Source: Urbifossiella sp046350095 (GTDB lineage Bacteria > Planctomycetota > Planctomycetia > Gemmatales > Gemmataceae). Taken from it: a DNA stretch of 64,000 bases. Shown one piece after another: positions 25,101-32,408 of this stretch; position 1 is the stretch's first letter; each line of letters opens with the position of its first letter. The notes below the pieces were generated by a model. That model saw only the letters and a list, made by a program, of their open reading frames with translations. It had not been told where the DNA came from and did not search any database. Position numbers and translations under genes: made by a program. Location of the stretch: assembly GCA_046350095.1 (NCBI GenBank), contig JAXMBA010000002.1, positions 1-64,000 of the forward strand, given 5' to 3'.

Positions 25101-25566
25101 CGGCGAGGGGCCGGGCCAGGAGTTCCGGGCGGATCACCTTCACCGCTACCTGCCGGCCCATGACCGCGTGCTCGGCCAGCCACACGCTCCCCATCCCGCC
25201 GACCCCGAGGCGCCGGACGGGGCGGTAGCGCGGGTGCCCGACGAGAACGGCCGGGGGGGCGTCGGGCCCGTCGAGCGTGGCCCCCGGCCCGGCACCCGGG
25301 AAGCCCCGGGGCGGCACTCGCGACGGACTGTCGCCCGCCGCGAGCGTCAGGGTCGGGCCGCCGTCGGGGGCAGGGGTCGGGTCGGGCCGGGCGGCCGCGG
25401 CGGCGAGGAGTTCGACGAGGGTGTCGGGCGGGCCGGGGTCGGTCGCCCGCGCGAGGCAGTCGGGGCACTCGGCGAGGTGGGCTTCGACGGCCGCGTCGTC
25501 CGGGTCGCCGAGCCGCCCGAGGGCGAAGTCGCGGAGGGCGCCGTCGGGCGGGTGTGTGCCGCGCAT
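22159..25566 (-). CDS. Ser/Thr kinase with N-terminal zinc-finger-like motif, TM and C-terminal WD40 propeller
   Basis: A 1135-residue protein. H30, C34 and C37 (HLAECPDC) resemble the zinc-binding motif of anti-sigma factors. The Hanks-type kinase domain is at about 113-375 (GVGGMGSVWLA, K143, HRDVKPSN with D236, DFG 254-256, APEQ). The TM helix is at about 387-407. After a short beta domain, about 515-1130 forms WD40 repeats (VREVKFAPDGKTLYSAGFDG, YSVAWSPDGKLLAVTGDDGF) that would lie outside the cytoplasmic membrane. MRGTHPP at 25566 is chosen as start because the zinc-finger region then begins normally; an upstream in-frame start exists at 25635. It heads an operon with an ECF sigma factor and an LTxxQ protein. 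Confidence 0.9.
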   Translation of the reverse strand: MRGTHPPDGALRDFALGRLGDPDDAAVEAHLAECPDCLARATDPGPPDTLVELLAAAAARPDPTPAPDGGPTLTLAAGDSPSRVPPRGFPGAGPGATLDGPDAPPAVLVGHPRYRPVRRLGVGGMGSVWLAEHAVMGRQVAVKVIRPELLARPLAAERFVREVRAAARLHHPNIVAAFDAEEAAGACLLVMEFVPGEPLSEVVSGGPLSVADACRVARDAARGLAHAHAAGLVHRDVKPSNLIRTPDGVTKVLDFGLVTDDDRPAGLTGDNVVMGTPDYIAPEQADDAHTADARADVYGLGCTLYHLLSGRVPFPGGSVLKKLDAHRTATADPLTGVPPALAAVVARMMARRPEDRFPSAAEVAEALEPFARGEVPELPRRPRRRVMTAVAVGILALAGVAVGVVAYEVRRGNEVITVETDDPDVEVTMRRNGEVIRIVDAKTKKTWELDAKNARLAPDGGDLTLDLPDGTPLVLRRAGAVVATIRRAPAAAPVPPTAAPVAPLVATTDVRPFRVFAGHHKTVREVKFAPDGKTLYSAGFDGFVRVWDVDGGREHGAFAHGVRLLSIALVDGGKLLLSIAHADRPPFRLRAWDTTSGKEVEGFPEHPATEHLCTVAPSPDGTTAATVALNGMVRLWDVAGRKLVRAFTAVESTPAYSVAWSPDGKLLAVTGDDGFVVSEVATGRRVHRVTALGGQTTIAFTPDGSHVLTAGWDGVVRAYARGTWQLDRTLTTTESRGPAGTHLTTAPDGRLLLAAHTAAVRVWDVVADRRLFRLVGDGLDSVTPAVSADGRRAAAGGNDGRVFVWELPPAAAPVPAAVGAAAELHRIPFAPTGWSAVSPDGAEFLAFTTAGGKREAVIFDTATGKETGRCPMPAGELVCAHFIPGSRDLLVSDDLRLGRHDRATGVKRADLFEVPVNSTFAPLPAGGSAAALWLLDGAGGYGRHRIVVRDLTTGAERFRLNPLHPGSILGMAPRFSPDGTLLATTDTTPAASAIRLWDAATGKLVRTIDVAGALGCGNAFSADGRELVADYVGDGGAGMIGRWAVATGEPVRAVPVPSPWPTDFSEYLLGGRVVGYRGDSRSAVRFVATATGAAFADYRPGGTIGRMAASADGRVMLFAIDAGLRVVRVPTPPGP

Positions 25567-25782
25567 GGGCAGTCGTCCACGGGGCCGAGGGTACAGGCTG
25601 CAATCAGAATGCGCCGTCGGGGGGCGAGATGTCACGAATCATTCTTGAAAATGCACTCACGACCGACGACCGCCGCCCGCGCGCCCCTGACCGGGTGCGG
25701 GCGGGCCAAAACTGCCGGGAGGAGGGTGACACGACGTGAGCCAGCCGGTCCGAGTTCTCGGCCGGTCTTCGGGTAGCCGTAT

Positions 25783-25799
25783 GGCTCACACGGTGAGCC
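25783..25799. terminator. small hairpin downstream of kdpC
   Basis: A perfect 7-bp stem (GGCTCAC / GTGAGCC) with a 3-base loop lies about 50 bases beyond the kdpC stop. No T-run follows on either strand. The rest of the 280-base spacer up to the kinase start at 25566 holds no recognisable gene. Confidence 0.35.
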
Positions 25800-25846
25800 A
25801 AGTAGCATTCGCCGAAAAGCCTACGCAGCACGACGCAGACGGGCGG

Positions 25847-26575
25847 TTACGGGCGTGCGAACACGGCGTCGAGCCGGAGGTTCAGCTCCAGCACGTTCAC
25901 CAGCGGCTCCCCGGCCAGGCCGCCGAGCGGCGAGAACGCCGCCGCGGTCAGGATGCCGTCGATCCGCGCGCGGGCCGCGGCGGCGTCCCCGGCGCCGGCC
26001 CGCGCGGCGGCGACGCGGCCGAGCTGCCAGCGGGCGTTCCGCAGCGTGATGTGCGGGTCCAGCCCGGCCCCGGACGCCATCACGAAGTCCGCCGGCACCG
26101 GCTCGATGTCCGCGACCTTCGACCGGTTCGCCGGGTCTTGCAGCCAGGCGTCGAAGAACTCCGCCGCGACCACCGTTCCCGGCTTCACCGCCGCGGCGCG
26201 GTCCGGTGCGGCGGCGACCCACGCCTCGACGTCGGGAGCGACCAGGGCGCCGCTCTTGTAGCGGACGAGCGGCCCGAGCTGCCGGGCGGCGCGGTCGCGG
26301 AGCTTCGGGTTGGAGGCGCCCCAGTTGCTGCCGCCGGCCGCCGCGGCGTTGTACCCGGCGGCCGACGGGCGCGGCCAGAAGTAGCCGTCGCCGGTGAACG
26401 CTTGCGCGACCTGCGTCGAGCCGACGACGGAGCCGTCGGCCTTCGTCACGAGGCTGCCGTTGGCGCGGGTCGGCACGACGGTCTGGGCGAACGCCCAGAG
26501 CACGGCCGGGTAGAGGACGCAGCACAGGCCGACGCTCGCGGCGATCAGGACGGCGTTGGCGCGGATGTCTTTCAT
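25847..26575 (-). CDS. kdpC: K+-transporting ATPase subunit C
   Basis: A 242-residue KdpC. One TM helix at about residues 8-30 (VLIAASVGLCCVLYPAVLWA) is followed by the periplasmic domain with the conserved FTGDGYFWPRPSAAGYNAAA and GLDPHITLRNARWQL blocks. KdpC stabilises the KdpFABC complex and assists K+ binding. It is slightly longer than typical KdpC (about 190-200), mainly from a central insert (residues about 105-150). It is the last gene of the kdp operon, 35 bases after kdpB. Confidence 0.95.
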   Translation of the reverse strand: MKDIRANAVLIAASVGLCCVLYPAVLWAFAQTVVPTRANGSLVTKADGSVVGSTQVAQAFTGDGYFWPRPSAAGYNAAAAGGSNWGASNPKLRDRAARQLGPLVRYKSGALVAPDVEAWVAAAPDRAAAVKPGTVVAAEFFDAWLQDPANRSKVADIEPVPADFVMASGAGLDPHITLRNARWQLGRVAAARAGAGDAAAARARIDGILTAAAFSPLGGLAGEPLVNVLELNLRLDAVFARP

Positions 26576-26610
26576 TGTCGTCTTTGGGGTTTGGCGTGTG
26601 GCGTCCGGGG

Positions 26611-28779
26611 TCACGCCGCCCCCAGCGCGGCGAGGCACAGGTCGATCAGCTTGATCCCGACGAACGGCACCAGCACACCGCCCAGGCCCCACACGAGGAG
26701 GTTGCGGCGGAGCAGCGCGTCGGCGCCGACGGGGCGGTAGGTCACCCCCTTCAGCGCGATCGGGATGAGGCACGGGATGACCACGGCGTTGAAGATCACG
26801 GCGCTCAGGATCGCCGACGTGGGCGACGCCAGGTGCATGAAGTCGAGCGCCTTCAGCCACGGGAGCGTGCCGGCGAACAGCGCCGGGACGATGGCGAAGT
26901 ACTTGGCCACGTCGTTGGCGATGCTGAACGTCGTCAGCGCCCCGCGGGTCATCAGCAATTGCTTGCCGACCTCGACGACCTCGATCAGCTTCGTGGGGTC
27001 GCTGTCGAGGTCCACCATGTTCCCGGCCTCCCTCGCGGCCTGGGTGCCGCTGTTCATGGCGACGCCGACGTCGGCCTGGGCCAGCGCCGGGGCGTCGTTC
27101 GTGCCGTCGCCCATCATCGCCACCAGCCGGCCGCCGGCCTGCTCCTTGCGGATGTAGGCGAGCTTCGCCTCCGGCGTCGCCTCGGCGATGTAGTCGTCCA
27201 CGCCGGCTTGCGCCGCGATGGCCTTGGCGGTAAGCGGGTTGTCGCCGGTCACCATCACGGTGCGGATGCCCATCCGCCGCAGCCGGTCGAACCGCTCGCG
27301 GATGCCGGGCTTCAACACGTCCTCCAGCACGACCATGCCGACGACACGGTTCCCCTCGGCCACCAGCAGCGGCGTCGCCCCCTGGGCCGCGACGGCGTCC
27401 ACCTGCTCCTTCAGGAGGAGCGGGGCCGCGCCGCCCTGGGCCAGGACGTACCGCAGCACGGCGTCGGACGCCCCCTTGCGGATCGCGGGGCCGGCCGGCA
27501 GGTCCACGCCGCTCATCCGCGTCTGCGCGGTGAACGCCACGAACCGGGCGTCCGGCGGCGGGGTCCACGGCCCGGCCCCGGGCGTGCGGCGGTACAGCTC
27601 GACGATGCTCTTTCCCTCGGGCGTCGCGTCGGACGCGCTCGCCAGCGCCGCCAGCCGGCCGACCTCGACCGCCGACACGTCGGCCAGCGGCAGGAACTGC
27701 GTCGCCTGGCGGTTGCCGATCGTGATGGTGCCGGTCTTGTCGAGCAGGAGCGTGTCCACGTCGCCGGCCACCTCGACCGCCTTGCCGCTCTTGGCGATGA
27801 TGTTCGCCCGCAGCGCCCGGTCCATGCCGGCAATGCCGATGGCCGCGAGCAGCGCGCCGATCGTCGTCGGGATCAGACACACGAGTAGCGCCACCAGTGT
27901 CGGCACGTCGGTGCCGAGACTCCGCACGCCGGCCGCGCCGACGTACCCGGCCATGTAGGCCTCGGCGTGGACGGCCATCGGCCACAGCGTCGCGGTGACG
28001 ATGAGGAAGATGAGCGTGAACGCCGCGAGGATCAGTTGCAGCGCGATCTCGTTCGGCGTCCGCTGCCGCGCGGCGCCTTCCACGAGGGCGATCATCCGGT
28101 CGAGGAACGACTTCCCGGCGCCGGCGGTGACGCGCACGAGGATCATGTCGGACAGCACCCGCGTCCCGCCGGTGACGCCGCTCCGGTCGCCGCCGGCCTC
28201 GCGCACGACCGGCGCCGACTCGCCGGTGATGGCCGACTCGTCCACGCTCGCCACTCCCTCGACGACCTCGCCGTCGCCGGGGATGACCTCCCCGGCCTCG
28301 ACGACCACCAGGTCGCCCGGGTTCAGCATGGTGGAGGGGACGGCCTCGATGTCGCGGGGGTTGCGGAGGAACGACGCCGACGTGCCGGGCGGCACGTGCG
28401 AGGTGTCGACGACCCGCAGCCGCCGGGCCGGGGTGTCCTGGCGGGTCTTGCGGAGGGTGTCGGCCTGGGCCTTGCCTCGGGCCTCGGCCAGCGCCTCGGC
28501 GAAGTTGGCGAACAGGAGGGTCAGCACCAGCCAGACGTCGAGCGCGATCAGGTAGCCGAGCGGCGCGGCGGTGCTGTCCGGGTTCACAGCCTTGACCGCC
28601 GTGTAGGCGATCGAGAGGACGGTCCCGGCCTCGACGACGAACATGACCGGGTTCTTCCACACCCGGTCTGGGCGGAGCATGACCACCGCCTGCCGGGCGG
28701 AGGCCCGGAGCAGGTCCGGGGCGAACAGCCCCTGCCGGCGGCTCTGGCGGCGGGCGATCTTGGGGTCGGCGGTGGACAC
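26611..28779 (-). CDS. kdpB: K+-transporting P-type ATPase subunit B
   Basis: A 722-residue P-type ATPase, the catalytic subunit of the high-affinity K+ pump KdpFABC in the inner membrane. The A domain carries TGES at about residues 185-188, whose Ser corresponds to the inhibitory phosphorylation site known in E. coli. The phosphorylated Asp is D347 in DKTGT. MVTGDNPLTAKAIAAQAGV and MMGDGTNDAPALAQADVGVA form the hinge. The protein is longer than E. coli KdpB (682), partly because of an insert around residues 125-150 before the A domain. It follows kdpA by 66 bases. Confidence 0.97.
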   Translation of the reverse strand: MSTADPKIARRQSRRQGLFAPDLLRASARQAVVMLRPDRVWKNPVMFVVEAGTVLSIAYTAVKAVNPDSTAAPLGYLIALDVWLVLTLLFANFAEALAEARGKAQADTLRKTRQDTPARRLRVVDTSHVPPGTSASFLRNPRDIEAVPSTMLNPGDLVVVEAGEVIPGDGEVVEGVASVDESAITGESAPVVREAGGDRSGVTGGTRVLSDMILVRVTAGAGKSFLDRMIALVEGAARQRTPNEIALQLILAAFTLIFLIVTATLWPMAVHAEAYMAGYVGAAGVRSLGTDVPTLVALLVCLIPTTIGALLAAIGIAGMDRALRANIIAKSGKAVEVAGDVDTLLLDKTGTITIGNRQATQFLPLADVSAVEVGRLAALASASDATPEGKSIVELYRRTPGAGPWTPPPDARFVAFTAQTRMSGVDLPAGPAIRKGASDAVLRYVLAQGGAAPLLLKEQVDAVAAQGATPLLVAEGNRVVGMVVLEDVLKPGIRERFDRLRRMGIRTVMVTGDNPLTAKAIAAQAGVDDYIAEATPEAKLAYIRKEQAGGRLVAMMGDGTNDAPALAQADVGVAMNSGTQAAREAGNMVDLDSDPTKLIEVVEVGKQLLMTRGALTTFSIANDVAKYFAIVPALFAGTLPWLKALDFMHLASPTSAILSAVIFNAVVIPCLIPIALKGVTYRPVGADALLRRNLLVWGLGGVLVPFVGIKLIDLCLAALGAA

Positions 28780-28845
28780 GGGTTCCTCGGGGTGAACCGG
28801 CCGGGGCGGCCCGGCCGGGTGGTGGTTCGATCAGGGGTCGGGGAG

Positions 28846-30657
28846 TCACCCGCCGAACGGGATCGGCCCCAGGTGCTCGGCCGCCGGGCCGAGCGCGGCC
28901 ACCGGTAGGAACATCAGCGCCCCCAGCAGGAGGATCGTCCCGAACAGCACCAGCCCGAACGTCACGGTGTCCGTCCGCAGCGTGGCGGCGGTGAACGGCG
29001 TCGGCTTCTTCCCCGCCAGGCTCGCCGCGAACGCGATCGGCGCGATGATCGGGATGAACCGGCCGAACACCATCACCAGCCCGCAGGCGATGTCCCAGTG
29101 CGGGGCGTAGGTCGCCGGGGTGCTCGGGTTCGCTGCCGGGTCGTTGAACCCGTAGGTGTCGCCGAGCCCCTCAAACCCGCTGCCGTTGTTCGCGCTGGAC
29201 GAGCTGAACTCGTACAGGATCTCGCTGAACCCGTGCGGCCCGGGGTTGTTCGTGGCGCCGGTGCCCCAGTCGAGTGCGGCGAACAGCCCGGTCGGCACCA
29301 GCACCAGCACCGGGTGGACGAGCAGCGCGATCGCCGCCAGCTTCATCTCGCGGGCCTCCACCTTCTTGCCCAGGTACTCCGGCGTGCGGCCGACCATGAG
29401 CCCGGCCAGGAATACGGCCACGATCAGGTAGATCAGGAAGTTGATCAGCCCGACGCCGATGCCGCCGAAGTTGCAGTTCAGCCACATCCCGGTGAGCGGG
29501 GTGAGCCCGGCCAGCGGGTTCAGGCTGTCGTGCATCCCGTTCACGGAGCCGTTGCTCGTGCAGGTCGTGACCGCCGCCCACGTCGGGGTCGCGGCGCGGC
29601 CGAAGCGGAGCTCCTGCCCCTCCTGGTTGCCGGCGGACTGGTCCACCGGCAGCCCGACGCGGGCCGGCACGTCGAGCACCTTCTCCTCGGCCGTCCCGTC
29701 GGCGGCGACGGCGCGGAGGCGGTACGACTTCCCGTTCGCGTCCACGAGCGCGGCCCGGTCGGCGAGGGCGGGGTTCGGCGCGGCCGAGTCGGTGGCGACG
29801 CCCCAGACCGTCAGCCCGACGAGGTACGTCAGCATGACGGCGAACACGACCCGGGCGTGCGGCATGTTCCGCAGCATGGCCCCGAACATGACCACGCAGG
29901 CCATTGGGATGAGGAGGATGCACACGCACTCGACCACGTTCGACAGACCCGTCGGGTTCTCGAACGGGTGCGCCGAGTTCGGGCCGAAGAAGCCGCCGCC
30001 GTTGGTGCCGAGTTGCTTGATCGCCACGACGGCCGCGACCGGCCCGCGGGCGATCACCTGCTCGGTCCCCTCCAGCGTCGTGACGGTTACGTTCCCCTGG
30101 AACGTCATCGGCACGCCCGAAAGGATGAGGACGGCGCCGACGACCAGGCTCAGCGGCAAGGCGACGTACACGAGCCCGCGCCACAGATCGAGGTTGTAGT
30201 TTCCCAGGTGCGTGTCGCCGCGCAGCCCGCGGGTGACGGCCAACAGCGCGGCGAGCCCCACGGCCGGCGTCAGCATCTGCTTCAGCAGGATGCCGAAGAC
30301 CTGGCTCCCGTAGCTGAGGTGGACCTCGCCGCTGTAGTGCTGGAGGTTCGTGTTCGTCAGGAACGAGCACGCGGTGTTGAAGATGGTGGTGGGCGACAGC
30401 ATCCCCTTCCCGTCCGGGTTGAGGAACGCGGGGTGCCACGGCTGCGTGGCGAGGACCAGGTAGCCGAACACGAAGATCAGCCCGTTCGACCCGAGCATGG
30501 CGAGGGAGTACTGCTTCCAGGTCTGCGGCCCTGTGTCGAGGAGCCGCTCGAAGGCGTTGCGGGCGCCGCCGCGGTCGAGCACCCGGGCCATGTACCGGCC
30601 GAGAGGGATCGACAACAACACCGACAGGCCGATGATGAGGACGGGGAGGAACAACAC
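28846..30657 (-). CDS. kdpA: K+-transporting ATPase subunit A
   Basis: A 603-residue channel-like subunit that binds and translocates K+. The four selectivity-loop regions are visible: FLTNTNLQHYSG, LGTNGGGFFG, CTSNGSVNGM and ANNGSGFEG. About ten hydrophobic helices alternate with these loops. The GTG start is fixed by an in-frame stop 15 bases upstream, which is the end of kdpF, and by GAGG nine bases before it. An insert of about 45 residues between helices (about 300-345, DANGKSYRLRAVAADG) is longer than in E. coli. Confidence 0.97.
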   Translation of the reverse strand: MLFLPVLIIGLSVLLSIPLGRYMARVLDRGGARNAFERLLDTGPQTWKQYSLAMLGSNGLIFVFGYLVLATQPWHPAFLNPDGKGMLSPTTIFNTACSFLTNTNLQHYSGEVHLSYGSQVFGILLKQMLTPAVGLAALLAVTRGLRGDTHLGNYNLDLWRGLVYVALPLSLVVGAVLILSGVPMTFQGNVTVTTLEGTEQVIARGPVAAVVAIKQLGTNGGGFFGPNSAHPFENPTGLSNVVECVCILLIPMACVVMFGAMLRNMPHARVVFAVMLTYLVGLTVWGVATDSAAPNPALADRAALVDANGKSYRLRAVAADGTAEEKVLDVPARVGLPVDQSAGNQEGQELRFGRAATPTWAAVTTCTSNGSVNGMHDSLNPLAGLTPLTGMWLNCNFGGIGVGLINFLIYLIVAVFLAGLMVGRTPEYLGKKVEAREMKLAAIALLVHPVLVLVPTGLFAALDWGTGATNNPGPHGFSEILYEFSSSSANNGSGFEGLGDTYGFNDPAANPSTPATYAPHWDIACGLVMVFGRFIPIIAPIAFAASLAGKKPTPFTAATLRTDTVTFGLVLFGTILLLGALMFLPVAALGPAAEHLGPIPFGG

Positions 30658-30672
30658 GACGGCGACCTCGGG

Positions 30673-30753
30673 TTAGAACCGCTCGGGCCGCAGCAGGGCG
30701 GCGAGCAGGTAGGCGAACAGGCACAGGGTGACGACGACGGTCAGCCAGATCAC
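30673..30753 (-). CDS. kdpF: K+-transporting ATPase subunit F
   Basis: A 26-residue single-helix peptide: MIWLTVVVTLCLFAYLL followed by a short tail ending in RPERF. Length, hydrophobicity and position immediately before kdpA identify it as KdpF, which stabilises the pump. A strong ribosome-binding site (TAGGAGG) sits seven bases before the GTG, and kdpA starts 15 bases after its stop. Confidence 0.88.
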   Translation of the reverse strand: MIWLTVVVTLCLFAYLLAALLRPERF

Positions 30754-30763
30754 GGCGGCCCTC

Positions 30764-30859
30764 CTACACTCGGTCGCAGGCTTCGACGAACAGGACCATC
30801 AACCCCAGGGCGCCGAGCCCGAGCGCGACGGTCAGCGGGATCCAGACGGCCAGGTCCAC
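30764..30859 (-). CDS. 31-residue membrane peptide, first gene of the kdp operon
   Basis: A GTG start with AGGAG six bases upstream opens a 31-residue reading frame: VWIPLTVALGLGALGLMV followed by FVEACDRV. It is one hydrophobic helix with a charged C-terminus. Its stop lies ten bases before kdpF, and those ten bases contain the kdpF ribosome-binding site, so it is translated in series with the pump genes. It does not match KdpF and has no E. coli counterpart that I know of. It could be an extra small subunit or a regulator of the Kdp complex; position is the only evidence. Confidence 0.7.
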   Translation of the reverse strand: MDLAVWIPLTVALGLGALGLMVLFVEACDRV

Positions 30860-30905
30860 GGGCTGCTCCTTGAGGGTTGTGGTTTGGTCCGCGGTGTGCG
30901 AAAAC

Positions 30906-30920
30906 GCAACGGCTGTGCCA
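30906..30920 (-). promoter_or_regulatory. sigma-54 (-24/-12) promoter of the kdp operon
   Basis: On the minus strand the bases read TGGCAC-A-GCCG-TTGC. This matches the consensus TGGCACG-N4-TTGC at all defined positions but one, with exact spacing between the GG and GC dinucleotides. Transcription would begin near 30894, 35 bases before the first GTG of the operon. The divergent gene codes for an NtrC-family activator with the GAFTGA loop needed to contact sigma-54. Confidence 0.75.
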
Positions 30921-30995
30921 GCGCGCCGGAATCACCGATTCCCCGGGATTACCAGGGAGTTTTCGTGTTCGGGCGGCTGAGCGGGCCGGGCGGCG

Positions 30996-31035
30996 GTCGT
31001 GCAGAACGCCGCAATCGTCGTGCAGGTTGCACGAC
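30996..31035. promoter_or_regulatory. candidate activator-binding sites (UAS) for the kdp promoter
   Basis: A perfect palindrome GTCGTGCA-GGT-TGCACGAC spans 31017-31035. A second GTCGTGCA half-site lies at 30996-31003, exactly 21 bases (two helical turns) away. The palindrome is about 100-115 bases upstream of the -24 element of the kdp promoter, the usual place for enhancer sites of sigma-54 activators, and just before the regulator gene, so it could also be an autoregulatory operator. Confidence 0.6.
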
Positions 31036-31097
31036 AGGCGGACTTCCGCGTGTGTCAATCGGACCAAGTCGCTCGTCCCGGTGTGTCAGGACGGACC

Positions 31098-32390
31098 ATG
31101 AACATCCTCGTGGTGGACGACGAAAACACCCTGCGACGGACGATCCGTACCACGCTCGAGGCGCAGGGGCACCGCGTGCACGAGGCGGCGACCGGCGCGC
31201 AGGCCGCGGACCGCGTCCGTCAGGCCCGGCCGGACCTCGTGCTGCTCGACCTGAAGCTCGGCCGCGAGAACGGCCTCGACGTGCTCGCCGAGCTGCACCG
31301 CGTCACGCCGGGCGTCGCGGTCGTCGTCGTCACCGCGTTCGCCAGCATCGACACGGCCGTCGAGGCGATGCGGCGCGGGGCGCTCGACTACCTGCCCAAA
31401 CCGTTCACCCCGAAGCAGCTCGCCGAGGTCGTGGGGCGGTGGGGTAACCGACCCGACGCCGACGCCGACGAGGCCGTCCTGACCGGCACCGACCCGGCGA
31501 CGCGGCCGGTGCTCGACACCCTTTTCACCGTGGCGGCGAGCGACGCGACGGTGCTGCTGCGCGGCGAGAGCGGCACCGGCAAGGGCGTGCTGGCGAAAGC
31601 GGTCCACGCCCGCAGCCGGCGCGCGGCCGGGCCGTTCGTCACGGTTCACTGTCCGAGTCTCTCGGCCGAGTTGCTGGAGAGCGACCTGTTCGGCCACACG
31701 AAGGGCGCGTTCACCGGCGCCGTCCGCGAGACCGCCGGCAAGGTCGCCGCGGCAGCGGGCGGCACGCTGTTCCTCGACGAGGTGGGCGACCTGCCCCTGC
31801 CGCTCCAGCCGAAGCTCTTGCGGCTCGTCCAGGACCGCACCTACGAGCGCGTCGGCGAGGCAGTCGTGCGGACGGCGGACGTGCGGATCCTCGCGGCGAC
31901 GAACCGCGACCTGGAGGCGGAGGTGGCGGCCGGCCGGTTCCGCGAAGACCTGCTGTACCGGCTCAACGTGATCGAGGTGACGGTGCCGCCGCTACGCGAC
32001 CGCCGGGCCGACCTCCTGCCGCTGGCCGAGCACCTGCTGGCCCGGTTCGCCGCGCGGGCGGCGCGGCCGGCGGCCGCGTTCACGGAGGCGGCGCGAGACG
32101 CGATCCTGCGCCACCGCTGGCCGGGGAACGTCCGCGAGCTGCGGAACGCGATCGAGCGTGCGGTCCTCCTCGGCAAGGGGACGACCATCGACGCGGCCGA
32201 CCTACCCGCGGCGGTGACGAGCGCGCCGCCGGCCCGGGTGGCGGTCGGCGAGGGTGTGCCGATCGACGCCGTGGAGGTCGAGCACATCCGCCGGGTGCTG
32301 GCGACGAGCCCGACGCTGGAGGACGCGGCCCGGACGCTCGGTATCGACCCGAGCACGCTGTACCGAAAGCGGAAGAAGTACGGCCTGTGA
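31098..32390 (+). CDS. NtrC-family response regulator (sigma-54 activator), divergent from kdp
   Basis: A 430-residue three-domain regulator. The receiver domain is at residues 1-115 (phosphoacceptor D51, K101 in LPKPF). The AAA+ domain is at about 130-360 (Walker A GESGTGKG 156-163, GAFTGA loop 203-208, Walker B LFLDEVGD), and a C-terminal Fis-type helix-turn-helix is at about 404-428 (DAARTLGIDPSTLYRKRKKY). The architecture is like AlgB/NtrC, not the OmpR-type KdpE normally found beside kdpFABC. Its cognate kinase follows after 18 bases. It most likely activates the divergent kdp promoter at the -24/-12 element. In-frame codons upstream of 31098 are not protein-like. Confidence 0.9.
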   Translation: MNILVVDDENTLRRTIRTTLEAQGHRVHEAATGAQAADRVRQARPDLVLLDLKLGRENGLDVLAELHRVTPGVAVVVVTAFASIDTAVEAMRRGALDYLPKPFTPKQLAEVVGRWGNRPDADADEAVLTGTDPATRPVLDTLFTVAASDATVLLRGESGTGKGVLAKAVHARSRRAAGPFVTVHCPSLSAELLESDLFGHTKGAFTGAVRETAGKVAAAAGGTLFLDEVGDLPLPLQPKLLRLVQDRTYERVGEAVVRTADVRILAATNRDLEAEVAAGRFREDLLYRLNVIEVTVPPLRDRRADLLPLAEHLLARFAARAARPAAAFTEAARDAILRHRWPGNVRELRNAIERAVLLGKGTTIDAADLPAAVTSAPPARVAVGEGVPIDAVEVEHIRRVLATSPTLEDAARTLGIDPSTLYRKRKKYGL

Positions 32391-32408
32391 CCCGGGGGGC
32401 GGCCCGCG

